Assembly (NCBI RefSeq): GCF_937952055.1
Contig: NZ_CALFYO010000021.1
Location: 248,001 to 312,000, forward strand
DNA length: 64,000 nt
Direction of reading: 5' to 3'
Source of the DNA: an uncultured Piscinibacter sp.
GTDB taxonomy: Bacteria > Pseudomonadota > Gammaproteobacteria > Burkholderiales > Burkholderiaceae_C
Both the position numbers and the translations under genes were made by a program. Of the stretch, positions 1-6,683 are shown piece by piece (within the stretch, counting starts at the first letter, position 1; every line of letters starts with the position of its first letter). Below the pieces are notes generated by a model. It was not told the origin of the DNA. It did no database searches and worked only from the letters and a program-made list of their open reading frames with translations.

Positions 1-231
1 GCGGTACGAGGCCGCACATTCACTCGGCGCCTCGCTCATGGCGTCGGCTTTGAAGGTGGTCTCACTGTCATCCTGGTTCCCGTCATGGCGCTATGGCTGA
101 ACACATCGCCTCTAAGCGCGTTCCTGGCGAACCTTGGTCTTCTGGCGTTCTTCTTCGTCTATGCCATCGCTTTCACTTGGGCCTTCGATCGAGTGTTCGG
201 CCTTCCAACCTCAGCGGCGCCCGCTCAGTGA
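1..231 (+). CDS. PACE-family efflux transporter, C-terminal part (5' end outside window)
   Basis: The frame is open from base 1 to a TGA at 229-231 and gives 76 residues. The segment RRLAHGVGFEGG, then a hydrophobic helix with PVMALWLNTSP, then a second helix ending in FTWAFDRVFGLP matches one bacterial transmembrane pair (BTP) domain of the proteobacterial antimicrobial compound efflux (PACE/AceI) family. These are four-helix inner-membrane proteins that export biocides such as chlorhexidine or short diamines. Only the second helix pair is visible. The gene sits directly before attC1 in the normal cassette orientation. PACE genes are known as integron cargo elsewhere. The substrate cannot be told from this fragment. 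Confidence 0.75.
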   Translation, partial: AVRGRTFTRRLAHGVGFEGGLTVILVPVMALWLNTSPLSAFLANLGLLAFFFVYAIAFTWAFDRVFGLPTSAAPAQ

Positions 232-232
232 G

Positions 233-358
233 GCCTAACCCTTCGCTGGAGCCGACTCGCACCGGCATGGCACTTGGCCCGCTTCCCGGAGTGGTCCATC
301 ATCCGTCCAGCGGGCCAAGCGCCACACCGGCGCTCGCGCCTCAGCTCAAACGTTAGGC
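233..358 (+). repeat. attC1 recombination site
   Basis: Inverse core GCCTAAC at 233-239 and core GTTAGGC at 352-358. The internal arms TTGGCCCGC and GCGGGCCAA can fold into a hairpin. It differs from attC3 at one position by eye. Confidence 0.92.
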
Positions 359-363
359 CTCTG

Positions 364-870
364 ATGAAGACCGTCGAGCACATCGCGACAGTCAGTTCAA
401 TCGCGATCAAGTCCGATTGCGGAAGCTTCCGATTTGTCCTTAGTCGCACCTGGGACCAGAGTAAGCCTGTAGGCTCATTCCTCTGTGCAAACCCCTCGAA
501 GGCGGACGAACTTCGGAACGACACCACTGTCTTCAAGTGCGGCAACCTAGCGATCAACTGGGGATGGGGTGGGTATCACGTCCTGAACCTTTATCCCAAC
601 TACTCGACGGATCCTGGCAAGGTCGTGCGGCACAGTGAAGCGGACGCGCTCAACGAACAACACGTACAAGCAGTTCTCGCGGCATCGAGCATCGTGGTTA
701 TCGCTTGCGGAAACGGGCATAGCAAGCGGCTTGCAGAACTGATCCGAAACCTTCCGCGAACGAAGCGCTACTGCCTTCGCCGAAACAAGGGAGGCGGCTA
801 CCTGCACCCGTCTCGCATCGAACCCGACGACTATCCGGCCCCGGTGCCCGTACCTGACGCAGAGGCCTAA
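364..870 (+). CDS. DUF1643 domain protein (integron cassette 2)
   Basis: The protein has 168 residues. The start ATG lies only 11 bases inside the cassette, after attC1; longer readings would run back through attC1 and were not used. The segment FLCANPSKADELRNDTTVFK followed by WGWGGYHVLNLYPNYSTDP is the characteristic DUF1643 core (NPSxAD, DxT, WGxGGxxVxNLY). A second conserved part is VVIACGNGH near residues 120-128. DUF1643 has no established biochemical role; the family is frequent in phages and integron cassettes. The stop codon TAA is part of the attC2 inverse core, so gene and recombination site overlap, which is common for cassettes. The family assignment is firm; the function is unknown. 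Confidence 0.85.
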   Translation: MKTVEHIATVSSIAIKSDCGSFRFVLSRTWDQSKPVGSFLCANPSKADELRNDTTVFKCGNLAINWGWGGYHVLNLYPNYSTDPGKVVRHSEADALNEQHVQAVLAASSIVVIACGNGHSKRLAELIRNLPRTKRYCLRRNKGGGYLHPSRIEPDDYPAPVPVPDAEA

Positions 871-991
871 CCCTTCGCTCGAGCGGACCTCCACCGGCTA
901 GGCACTTGGCCCGCGAGGCGCTCACTATCATCATGCTCCTCGCGGGCCAAGCGCCTACCCGGCGTCGGCCCTCTCAGCTCAAACGTTAGAC
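865..991 (+). repeat. attC2 recombination site
   Basis: Inverse core GCCTAAC at 865-871, core GTTAGAC at 985-991. Belongs to the second attC subtype (TTCGCTCGAGCGGACCTCC). The core ends in GAC rather than GGC, still matching GTTRRRY. Confidence 0.9.
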
Positions 992-1015
992 GGCGCAAGC
1001 CACACCTTTGCACCA

Positions 1016-1573
1016 ATGAAGCAACTTGATCGACTTCTATTCGAACAGGGCGGGGAGTGCTTTTTCTGCAAGCAGCCGCTGGCTAGAGCAGACGCGAGCA
1101 TCGAACACTTGTTGGCACAAGCAAACGGGGGCAACAGCGCAGAGGAGAACGTAGTTGCGTGCTGTAAGGCGATCAATTCGCTTCTCAGCAACAAGCCACT
1201 CAAGGAGAAGTTCTCCATCATCCTGCGCCAGAAGCATGGTTTTCAGTGCCCAGCCAAGGCCGGAGCGCAAGAGCCGGCCAACACCCAACTCGCCCCAGTA
1301 GCCCAGGTAAGCCCACAGCACAAAGTACCCGTACACCCCAAGCCACCTGCAAAGCCCAGGTCACCGGCAACACCCAAGGCGTCAGCGGCGCAAAAGGCCC
1401 CAATCTCTTCAGCGGGAATCATTGCGCTCACTCGGCCCTCGCCGCCCATCACCACGGCGCCAGGTGTCACTCCGACTTTGGTGCACTGCCCGACCTGTCA
1501 CCACACGGTCCCAGCAGCGGTTGGCCAGTCCGACTACGTTTGTCCGCACTGCAAGGGAGCCTTTCGCTACTAA
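1016..1573 (+). CDS. HNH-like endonuclease with C-terminal zinc ribbon (cassette 3)
   Basis: The protein has 185 residues. Residues 1-65 look like a compact HNH/beta-beta-alpha-metal domain: a CFFC pair, then IEHLLAQANGGNS with the candidate catalytic His, then ENVVACCKAINSLL with the Asn and the second Cys pair. Residues 75-150 are a proline/alanine-rich linker. Residues 150-185 hold a second CPTC/CPHC pair spaced like a zinc ribbon. HNH domains cut or nick DNA or RNA, so a role in defence or DNA processing is possible but not shown. No methylase or partner gene lies in the cassette, and no strong ribosome binding site is visible before the ATG. The HNH motif is degenerate enough that activity is uncertain. 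Confidence 0.65.
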   Translation: MKQLDRLLFEQGGECFFCKQPLARADASIEHLLAQANGGNSAEENVVACCKAINSLLSNKPLKEKFSIILRQKHGFQCPAKAGAQEPANTQLAPVAQVSPQHKVPVHPKPPAKPRSPATPKASAAQKAPISSAGIIALTRPSPPITTAPGVTPTLVHCPTCHHTVPAAVGQSDYVCPHCKGAFRY

Positions 1574-1585
1574 GCAACCAGCGCC

Positions 1586-1711
1586 GCCTAACCGTTCGCT
1601 GGAGCCGACTCGCACCGGCATGGCACTTGGCCCGCTTCCCGGAGTGGTCCATCATCCGTCCAGCGGGCCAAGCGCCACACCGGCGCTCGCGCCTCAGCTC
1701 AAACGTTAGGC
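1586..1711 (+). repeat. attC3 recombination site
   Basis: Inverse core GCCTAAC at 1586-1592, core GTTAGGC at 1705-1711. Nearly identical to attC1; the visible difference is CCG instead of CCC just after the inverse core. Confidence 0.92.
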
Positions 1712-1742
1712 GCCCTACAACCCAAACGAGCCTTGCCGGCCT

Positions 1743-2117
1743 CTAGCTGCAGCCCGCAACAAGCTTGTTCTGCCACTTGCCCGGCCAAATCTTCTCGTCG
1801 AACTCCACTGCACCACCATATCGAAATTCTGCGACGGAACCCTGGTCGCGTGTCGTAACGTGCACGACTGCTGCCACGTACTTGTTGCCAGCCTCTTCAA
1901 CAATCACAACGAGTGGCTCATCACCAGTATCGCGAATCTTTGAGCGAAACGCGCCAGCCCAAAGTAAGTTCTCGCCGTTCGCATCAATGCATCCAGCCAA
2001 CCGCTTGGCGCTCAGTTTGCTCTCGAATCGCCCTGCGACCGATTGCTTAGCAATTTCCCCCGGAGATGCGCAGCCCACAAGCAACGCTCCAGCGAGAACA
2101 ATCGACATCCACTTCAC
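1743..2117 (-). CDS. Lipoprotein encoded against the cassette direction (cassette 4)
   Basis: The protein has 124 residues when started at the GTG at 2117, which has AGGAG seven bases upstream; a TTG at 2123 is too close to that site and an ATG at 2108 is also possible. The N-terminus is a short signal peptide with lipobox LVGC (Cys at about residue 16), so the protein is probably lipid-anchored in the envelope. The rest, about 105 residues, has no motif I recognise; GCIDANGENLLW and an acidic middle are its landmarks. Unlike the other genes of the array it reads toward the start of its cassette, so it cannot be transcribed from an integron promoter and needs its own. Confidence 0.7.
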   Translation of the reverse strand: MKWMSIVLAGALLVGCASPGEIAKQSVAGRFESKLSAKRLAGCIDANGENLLWAGAFRSKIRDTGDEPLVVIVEEAGNKYVAAVVHVTTRDQGSVAEFRYGGAVEFDEKIWPGKWQNKLVAGCS

Positions 2118-2208
2118 GTACAACTCCTAGTCACCAGAGAATCTTTATGCCCGGCGAGCTTACCGCACTAGTCGGCAACGGGCAGCTAGTACAAGCACAA
2201 GCGCGGGC

Positions 2209-2334
2209 GCCTAACCCTTCGCTGGAGCCGACTCGCACCGGCATGGCACTTGGCCCGCAAGGCGCTCGCTGTCATCATGCGCCTCGCGGGCCAAGCGCCA
2301 CACCGGCGCTCGCGCCTCAGCTCAAACGTTAGGC
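2209..2334 (+). repeat. attC4 recombination site
   Basis: Inverse core GCCTAAC at 2209-2215, core GTTAGGC at 2328-2334; first subtype, with a different loop (AAGGCGCTCGCTGTCATC) from attC1 and attC3. Confidence 0.92.
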
Positions 2335-2586
2335 AGCATCGGCTGAAGATGGCGCTTCGCCCCCTCTGCGACGCGGCCATGGGCCGCGAAGAAACGGCTA
2401 CGAGTCGGGCTCGCTGTTCACGTCTTCTGCAACGCCAGGTTCGGCTGGTTCCACCCGCCCAGGCTCAATGTGGCTGGTGACCAACCTCCGTTCCGACCAT
2501 TGACTTGCATCAAAGATGAGGGCGGAGTTCGGGGCGAAGGGGAGATCGTGTGTAGTGTTCTTTGCATAGGTACTTGGAGTTGGCTT
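2335..2586. other. Leader region of cassette 5 without a convincing gene
   Basis: About 250 bases between attC4 and the next gene. A short frame starting at 2349 (43 codons) exists but has no ribosome binding site or recognisable product. The stretch is long enough to hold a cassette-borne promoter; no clear -35/-10 pair was found by eye. Confidence 0.4.
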
Positions 2587-3132
2587 ATGAAGTCGTCGGT
2601 TCGAATGCTGATCGCCGTGCTTTGGCTTGCGGTTTCGACGGCACGAGGGGCTGAATCTGCAGAGCAAGAACCAGTCGGCGGCGTTCACCCTTGCGATCAG
2701 TATTCCAGTGCAATGGTCAACGTTCGCTACTACAAGGACTTGCTCGCAACTAGGAACCCCGAAGCAAGCGATGAACAGCGGGCGTTCCAGAAGAAATCTC
2801 TCGATCTGAACATCGCACGCGCCGCACGGGCAAAGGCGGTGTGCTTGGCTGGCAGCGATTCGTTGTCTCAAACTTTTCGGGATGAAGAAAAGCGCGCCCG
2901 TGAGGAGGAACGGCGCGAACGCAGCGCGCGCGACGAACGTGAACGACGATCGAAGCTGCCTGGCGTCCGCATAGGAATGACGGCGCTGCAGGTGGTCGAA
3001 GGATCGAATTGGGGAAGACCAAACTACACGCGGCGCCTGACGACCGCACAGGGTATTCGAGAGCAATGGGTGTACGGGGGAGGACGCTTCCTGTACTTCA
3101 GCGATGGCAAGCTAGTCGCCATTGAAGAGTAG
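2587..3132 (+). CDS. Secreted protein with SmpA/OmlA-like C-terminal domain (cassette 5)
   Basis: The protein has 181 residues from the ATG at 2587, chosen because it begins a clean signal peptide (MKSSVRMLIAVLWLAV, cleavage near STARGAES); the longer reading upstream lacks one. Residues 25-90 contain two Cys and are helical. Residues 95-120 are a very charged Arg/Glu segment, probably a coiled coil. The last 60 residues (LPGVRIGMTALQVV, then NWGRPNY, then EQWVYGGGRFLYF, then DGKLVAIEE) resemble the small SmpA/OmlA (BamE-like) fold found in many periplasmic and outer-membrane proteins. A periplasmic role is inferred; no partner is visible in the cassette. Confidence 0.7.
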   Translation: MKSSVRMLIAVLWLAVSTARGAESAEQEPVGGVHPCDQYSSAMVNVRYYKDLLATRNPEASDEQRAFQKKSLDLNIARAARAKAVCLAGSDSLSQTFRDEEKRAREEERRERSARDERERRSKLPGVRIGMTALQVVEGSNWGRPNYTRRLTTAQGIREQWVYGGGRFLYFSDGKLVAIEE

Positions 3133-3281
3133 AACACTCGAGTCTCGGAGCCGGACGGGTACTACCTCGCTCCACTTGCGCGGGCTCTCGCGGGGGCCGG
3201 GAAGCGCGAAGGCCCGCCGCGCGTCCCTGCGGGGGATACACAGCACCACGCCGGCATCTCTGACCCACAGCGCGGCGTGCT

Positions 3282-3409
3282 GCCTAACCCTTCGCTGGAG
3301 CGGGACCTCCACCGGCATGGCACTTGGCCCGCGAGGCGCTGCAGGTCTATGCTCCGCCTCGCGGGCCAAGCGCCATCCCGGCGTCGGCCCCTCAGCTCAA
3401 ACGTTAGGC
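3282..3409 (+). repeat. attC5 recombination site
   Basis: Inverse core GCCTAAC at 3282-3288, core GTTAGGC at 3403-3409. It mixes the two subtypes: TTCGCTGGAGCGGGACCTCC on the left side and GGCGTCGGCCCCTCAGC on the right. Confidence 0.92.
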
Positions 3410-3514
3410 GTCAGATTTCACGTTTGACCGCTTGTCTACCGCATTTCACTCTTATTGCAGGTACGCTCCCTCACGTGCGCCAGATCGCACGATTTCATAA
3501 CTTGGGAGAAACCT

Positions 3515-3868
3515 TTGAATACTCCAACTTGCGCTCTTGCAGCGTTCGCCGTCGCATGGCTCTTGTCCGCTTGCGGTGGCGGCGGAAGTGATTCACGGAC
3601 GCTCGTCGATGAGCAAAAGGTCATCGCGGAGGGCGTACAGCTTTCATATGCCCTCGGTGCAGGCACTTACCATGCGTCGATCACTTCATCAAACAACGGC
3701 GTAGTTGTCTCTTGGCCAGGCGGTTCGAGTTGCGCGACCAGCGCTGAAACAAAGAGCTATGCAGGCTCTTGCACGCTCCCTTCAACTGGCCAACTGGTAA
3801 TTCAGAATCCCAGCCTACTTGGCCTCGGCGGCGACGAAATCGTTACAGTGAAGGTTACCGAAGACTGA
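3515..3868 (+). CDS. Small lipoprotein (cassette 6)
   Basis: The protein has 117 residues if started at the TTG at 3515. This start is preferred because GGGAGAA lies six to seven bases upstream and the protein then opens with a proper lipoprotein signal (NTPTCALAAFAVAWLLSAC, Cys at residue 20) followed by a glycine-rich tether GGGGSD. An upstream ATG at 3455 would place 20 unsuitable residues before the signal. The mature part of about 95 residues contains two more Cys (SSCATS and GSCTLP) that could form a disulfide. I do not recognise the family. The envelope location is inferred from the lipobox. Confidence 0.7.
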   Translation: MNTPTCALAAFAVAWLLSACGGGGSDSRTLVDEQKVIAEGVQLSYALGAGTYHASITSSNNGVVVSWPGGSSCATSAETKSYAGSCTLPSTGQLVIQNPSLLGLGGDEIVTVKVTED

Positions 3869-3869
3869 C

Positions 3870-3995
3870 GCCTAACCCTTCGCTCGAGCCGACCCCCACC
3901 GGCTACGCGCTTGGGCCGCGAGGCGCTCGCTGACATCATGCACCTCGCGGCCCAAGCGCTTCACCGCCGGGGTCGGCTCAGCTCAAACGTTAGGC
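3870..3995 (+). repeat. attC6 recombination site
   Basis: Inverse core GCCTAAC at 3870-3876, core GTTAGGC at 3989-3995. Central arms differ slightly from the others (TTGGGCCGCGAGG and CCTCGCGGCCCAA). Confidence 0.92.
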
Positions 3996-4000
3996 CGCAC

Positions 4001-4330
4001 ATGGAGGCGTCGCTCGTGCAGTCAGCAAAGATGGCAATCGTCGCTGCAACTGGTTTGTCCAGGGATGTATTGCACCTGCACATTGGCCTTGCCGCCTTCT
4101 TCTCTGTGGCCGCCATCACCCGTAGGTCGCTTGGATCTCTTGTCCCCTGGTTCGCGGTCGTTCTGCTCGCCTCAGTGGGCGAAGCATTGGATTGGCACGA
4201 CGACGTTCGCAGCCTCGGGTACTGGCGTTGGGAGGCCAGCCTCCACGACCTTCTAAACACCGTCTTCTGGCCAACGGTGCTCCTGCTCGTCTACCGATTC
4301 AGTAGCCGCCCGTTCGGCCACCATCGGTGA
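4001..4330 (+). CDS. Small integral membrane protein (cassette 7)
   Basis: The protein has 109 residues. The ATG lies five bases after the attC6 core, with no Shine-Dalgarno sequence, so a start at the ATG at 4031 is possible. Three hydrophobic segments are visible: about residues 26-42 (LHIGLAAFFSVAAI), 47-62 (LVPWFAVVLLASVGEA) and 86-103 (NTVFWPTVLLLVYRF). They are joined by a polar loop rich in Trp and acidic residues (ALDWHDDVRSLGYWRWEAS). The arrangement resembles small membrane proteins common in integron arrays, but I cannot assign a family or function. Confidence 0.65.
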   Translation: MEASLVQSAKMAIVAATGLSRDVLHLHIGLAAFFSVAAITRRSLGSLVPWFAVVLLASVGEALDWHDDVRSLGYWRWEASLHDLLNTVFWPTVLLLVYRFSSRPFGHHR

Positions 4331-4415
4331 CTTGTGCCACATAGCTAGCGGTTGTGCACGCGGCACCGGAGGTATCAACCTTCCGGCACGCCTGAATCGA
4401 AGCCCAGAGAGTGCG

Positions 4416-4543
4416 GCCTAACCCTTCGCTCGAGAGGGACCTCCACCGGCAGGGCACCTTGGCCGCGAGGCGCTCGCTGTCTATCATTCGCCTCGCGGCC
4501 AAGGCACCCTTCCGGTGCCGGCCCCTCAGCTCAAACTCGGCAG
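4416..4543 (+). repeat. attC7, degenerate site lacking its core
   Basis: The inverse core GCCTAAC (4416-4422), the arms and the CAGCTCAAAC tail are intact, but where all the others read CGTTAGGC this one reads CTCGGCAGAC. The GTT cleavage triplet is gone, so this junction is probably dead or a deletion scar. Confidence 0.8.
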
Positions 4544-4702
4544 ACACAGGCGCCGTGGTGTTGTTGAGCAGAAGCCTGATCCCGCCTTCGTCCTGTCCGC
4601 ACCTACCGAGCGCCCCGTACTGTGCGGGAAGTGGTCTTCGGAGCCCACGCCGCTACGACCTGTCTAGCGAGGTCTACAGTCCGCCTGCACCCAAGGGCCA
4701 AC

Positions 4703-5107
4703 ATGACCTCTCGCCGCAACTCCAAGTCCATCGCTGCCAAGACCGCTCAACTCTCGGTCGCCGTTCCCCAGGTTGTCTCCCATCGGGTCACGCGCATGGC
4801 TATCGCCGGTACGCCCATGTCAAAACGCGACCGCGAGGAGTTCAAGCGGATGGTGGACGAGAAGAAGGTGGCTTTCACCGAAGCGCTTGTTGCGATGGCC
4901 GCGCAAACAGCGCGCGCGAATCAGGCCCTGGCCATGTCCATGCTTCGCTCCTTCTGGTTTCCCTCGCTACGCAGAGGTCCGTCACCACTTGCACTCGCAG
5001 CGCAGTTGCAGGGCGCCGCTCTCGGCGTGCTCGCAAAGGGTATCGCGCCGGTCCATCGAAAGGCGGTAGCAAACGCGAAACGGCTCGCCAAGACGAAGCT
5101 TCGCTAA
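4703..5107 (+). CDS. Phasin-like polyhydroxyalkanoate granule protein (cassette 8)
   Basis: The protein has 134 residues from the ATG at 4703; an upstream in-frame ATG at 4622 would add a non-conserved tail. It is basic and helical. The segments SVAVPQVVSHRVTRMAIAG, SKRDREEFKRMVDEKKVAFT, then ANQALAMSMLRSFW and the C-terminal GVLAKGIAPVHRKAVANAKR resemble the short phasin family annotated as polyhydroxyalkanoate granule-associated proteins in Burkholderiales. Such proteins coat PHB granules and control their size. This fits a genome with a phaC-phaA-phaB operon (46.7-50.4 kb here). Finding it inside an integron cassette is unusual. The assignment rests on remembered family resemblance, so it is moderate. 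Confidence 0.6.
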   Translation: MTSRRNSKSIAAKTAQLSVAVPQVVSHRVTRMAIAGTPMSKRDREEFKRMVDEKKVAFTEALVAMAAQTARANQALAMSMLRSFWFPSLRRGPSPLALAAQLQGAALGVLAKGIAPVHRKAVANAKRLAKTKLR

Positions 5108-5113
5108 AGTGCT

Positions 5114-5242
5114 GCCTAACCCCTCGCTCGAGCGGACCGCCACCGGCAGAGCCGCCTGGCCCTCCCGGGGCCAGAGACTTATCGTCCCCTCCAGGGCCAG
5201 GCGCCTCTGCCGGCGGCGGCCCACTCAGCTCAAACGTTAGGG
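5114..5242 (+). repeat. attC8 recombination site with variant core GTTAGGG
   Basis: Inverse core GCCTAAC at 5114-5120, core GTTAGGG at 5236-5242, followed by C. The variant G is matched by the inverse core of the next attC (GCCCTAAC), so the change belongs to cassette 9. Confidence 0.88.
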
Positions 5243-5329
5243 CGCAGTGGCACCGATCATCACTCTTGCTGATGCGAAACTGCCTCATCGCTTCATGCTG
5301 GGACCTCACTGTGACTCTGTGAGGTTCCT

Positions 5330-5863
5330 ATGGCCGCTCGACTATTGATCGCACTACTTGCCTCATCTCTGACCGGATGCGCGTCTCAGCTCACAGCCTT
5401 CTACAACCGATCGGTCGTCAAGGACAACGTCGGCAGCTCGGTTGCGACGGTCTCACTGTCCGCGGATAGACGCACCGTACTGGTCGGATTGAACGGCGAG
5501 AACCAAGGGCGCTTCTGCGCCGAACCGCCCCCAGACTCGGCGACTGGCCTCAAGACCGATCTTGCAGCCTCTCTCAAGGCGAACGCGAGGTCTGGTAAGT
5601 TGAATGCGGAAGCGACTGCCGAGGGCAACGTCAACGATCGTGTCGAGAGTTCTGTGGTTCTGCTGGCGGAGAGAACTCCGGCGCTTGATGCATTTCGGAC
5701 CGGTGTCTATGCACTATGCCAGTTTCATCTGAATGGTGCGGTCTCGGACGCAGAGGTGAGCGCGCTGTTCACTCGCTTGATTGAGGCGTACGAGTCCACA
5801 GCCAGTCGCGGTGCCCCAACGCAGAACACAACGGTCCCTGTCAAGACTGCGGCTGCGCCCTAA
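5330..5863 (+). CDS. Lipoprotein of unknown function (cassette 9)
   Basis: The protein has 177 residues. The ATG at 5330 follows GAGG about six bases upstream. The signal peptide MAARLLIALLASSLTGC ends in a lipobox with Cys at residue 17. The mature part begins ASQLTAFYNRSVVKDNVGSS and includes a conserved-looking FCAEPPPDSATGLKTDLAAS segment and a helical C-terminal half ending in a Thr/Ala-rich tail. Proteins starting with a similar FCAEPPPD segment occur as lipoproteins in several proteobacteria, but the function is unknown to me. The stop codon TAA forms part of the attC9 inverse core. Confidence 0.72.
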   Translation: MAARLLIALLASSLTGCASQLTAFYNRSVVKDNVGSSVATVSLSADRRTVLVGLNGENQGRFCAEPPPDSATGLKTDLAASLKANARSGKLNAEATAEGNVNDRVESSVVLLAERTPALDAFRTGVYALCQFHLNGAVSDAEVSALFTRLIEAYESTASRGAPTQNTTVPVKTAAAP

Positions 5864-5986
5864 CCCTTCGCTCGAGCTGGGACCTCCACCGGCCTAGCAC
5901 TTGGCCCGCGAAGCGCTGCAGGTCTATGCTCCGCCTCGCGGGCCAAGCGCCATTCCGGCTCCGGCCCCTCAGCTCAAACGTTAGGC
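5857..5986 (+). repeat. attC9 recombination site with variant inverse core
   Basis: Inverse core reads GCCCTAAC (5857-5864) and the right core GTTAGGC is at 5980-5986. The extra C complements the GTTAGGGC at the start of the same cassette. Confidence 0.9.
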
Positions 5987-6064
5987 CGCTGAGGAAAACA
6001 CCACGCGTAGTTGGTGGCAGGCGCCCATACACTGAACTTCTCACAATCGAGGAGAGAGAGTTCA

Positions 6065-6526
6065 ATGTTTCAGCGCATCTCTATCGTTTCGGCCTGCATT
6101 GTATTCACGGGCTGTGCATCAGTAGTCAATGACTCAACCCACCCAATGAAGGTGGAAACCAAGACCGAGGCAGGACAAGTTGTCGCCGGAGCCGAGTGCA
6201 AACTCACCAACGACTACGGCAGCGTCTCGGTGAAGTCCGGTGATACCACTCAAGTTCGTCGGTCAAGCAAGGACTTGGACATCCTTTGCAAGCACCCGGA
6301 AAACCCGGATGCATCTGCACGTGCCATCTCCCGAGCAAACGCCGGAATGTTCGGCAACATCATTCTTGGCGGCGGCATTGGCGCGATCATTGACCACAAC
6401 AAGGGGACAGCCTACACATACCCAACTTGGGTTCAGCTCGTGTACGGGAAGACGCTTGTTTTCGATCGTAGCGCCGAGAAGGAAGGTCAACCGACTCTTG
6501 GCACGGAACCCGTGCCGGCCAAATAG
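6065..6526 (+). CDS. Lipoprotein of unknown function (cassette 10)
   Basis: The protein has 153 residues. A strong purine-rich ribosome binding site (GAGGAGAGAGAG) precedes the ATG at 6065, so this cassette gene should be well translated. Signal peptide MFQRISIVSACIVFTGC has its lipobox Cys at residue 17. The mature part starts ASVVNDSTHPMKVETKT and contains AECKLTNDYGSV, a second Cys in DILCKHP and a glycine-rich hydrophobic stretch (GMFGNIILGGGIGAIIDH) before TYPTWVQLVYGKTLVFDR. This layout is seen in a widespread lipoprotein family without a known role. The envelope location is inferred from the lipobox. Confidence 0.75.
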   Translation: MFQRISIVSACIVFTGCASVVNDSTHPMKVETKTEAGQVVAGAECKLTNDYGSVSVKSGDTTQVRRSSKDLDILCKHPENPDASARAISRANAGMFGNIILGGGIGAIIDHNKGTAYTYPTWVQLVYGKTLVFDRSAEKEGQPTLGTEPVPAK

Positions 6527-6542
6527 GCGGACAAACACAGCG

Positions 6543-6668
6543 GCCTAACCCTTCGCTGGAGCCGACTCGCACCGGCATGGCACTTGGCCCGCGAGCCAGT
6601 CATTCTTATCATCCGTCTCGCTGGCCAAGCGCCACACCGGCGCTCGCGCCTCAGCTCAAACGTTACCG
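6543..6668 (+). repeat. attC10, last site of the array
   Basis: Inverse core GCCTAAC at 6543-6549. The terminal core reads GTTACCG (6662-6668) instead of GTTRRRY, because the sequence right of the cut point comes from the neighbouring element rather than from another cassette. Confidence 0.88.
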
Positions 6669-6683
6669 TCCCATGCTGCACTC

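Larger units (their letters stand above)
1..6668 (+). mobile_element. Chromosomal integron cassette array (distal part)
   Basis: Ten attC-like sites, each starting with an inverse core (RYYYAAC, usually GCCTAAC) and ending with a core (GTTRRRY, usually GTTAGGC), are spaced 0.5-1.1 kb apart, each following one short gene. Nine cassettes are complete and the first is cut by the window edge. The attC family is homogeneous (arms GGCCCGC/GCGGGCC, end CAGCTCAAACGTTAGGC), which is typical of a sedentary chromosomal integron. In integrons intI and attI lie at the 5' end of the array, so they should be left of the window. The last core, GTTACCG, is non-canonical and marks the array end. Confidence 0.93.

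Noticed and set aside
225..360. Short frames ending in SATPALAPQLKR near several cassettes
   Set aside because: They are translations of the attC sites themselves (repeated at attC1, 3, 4 and 10), not genes.
2349..2480. A 43-codon frame in the leader of cassette 5
   Set aside because: No ribosome binding site, no recognisable product, and composition similar to non-coding flanks.
233..6668. Regularly spaced repeats as a CRISPR array
   Set aside because: The repeats are about 127 bp, contain hairpin arms with integron core sites, and the spacing of 0.5-1.1 kb holds genes. These are attC sites.
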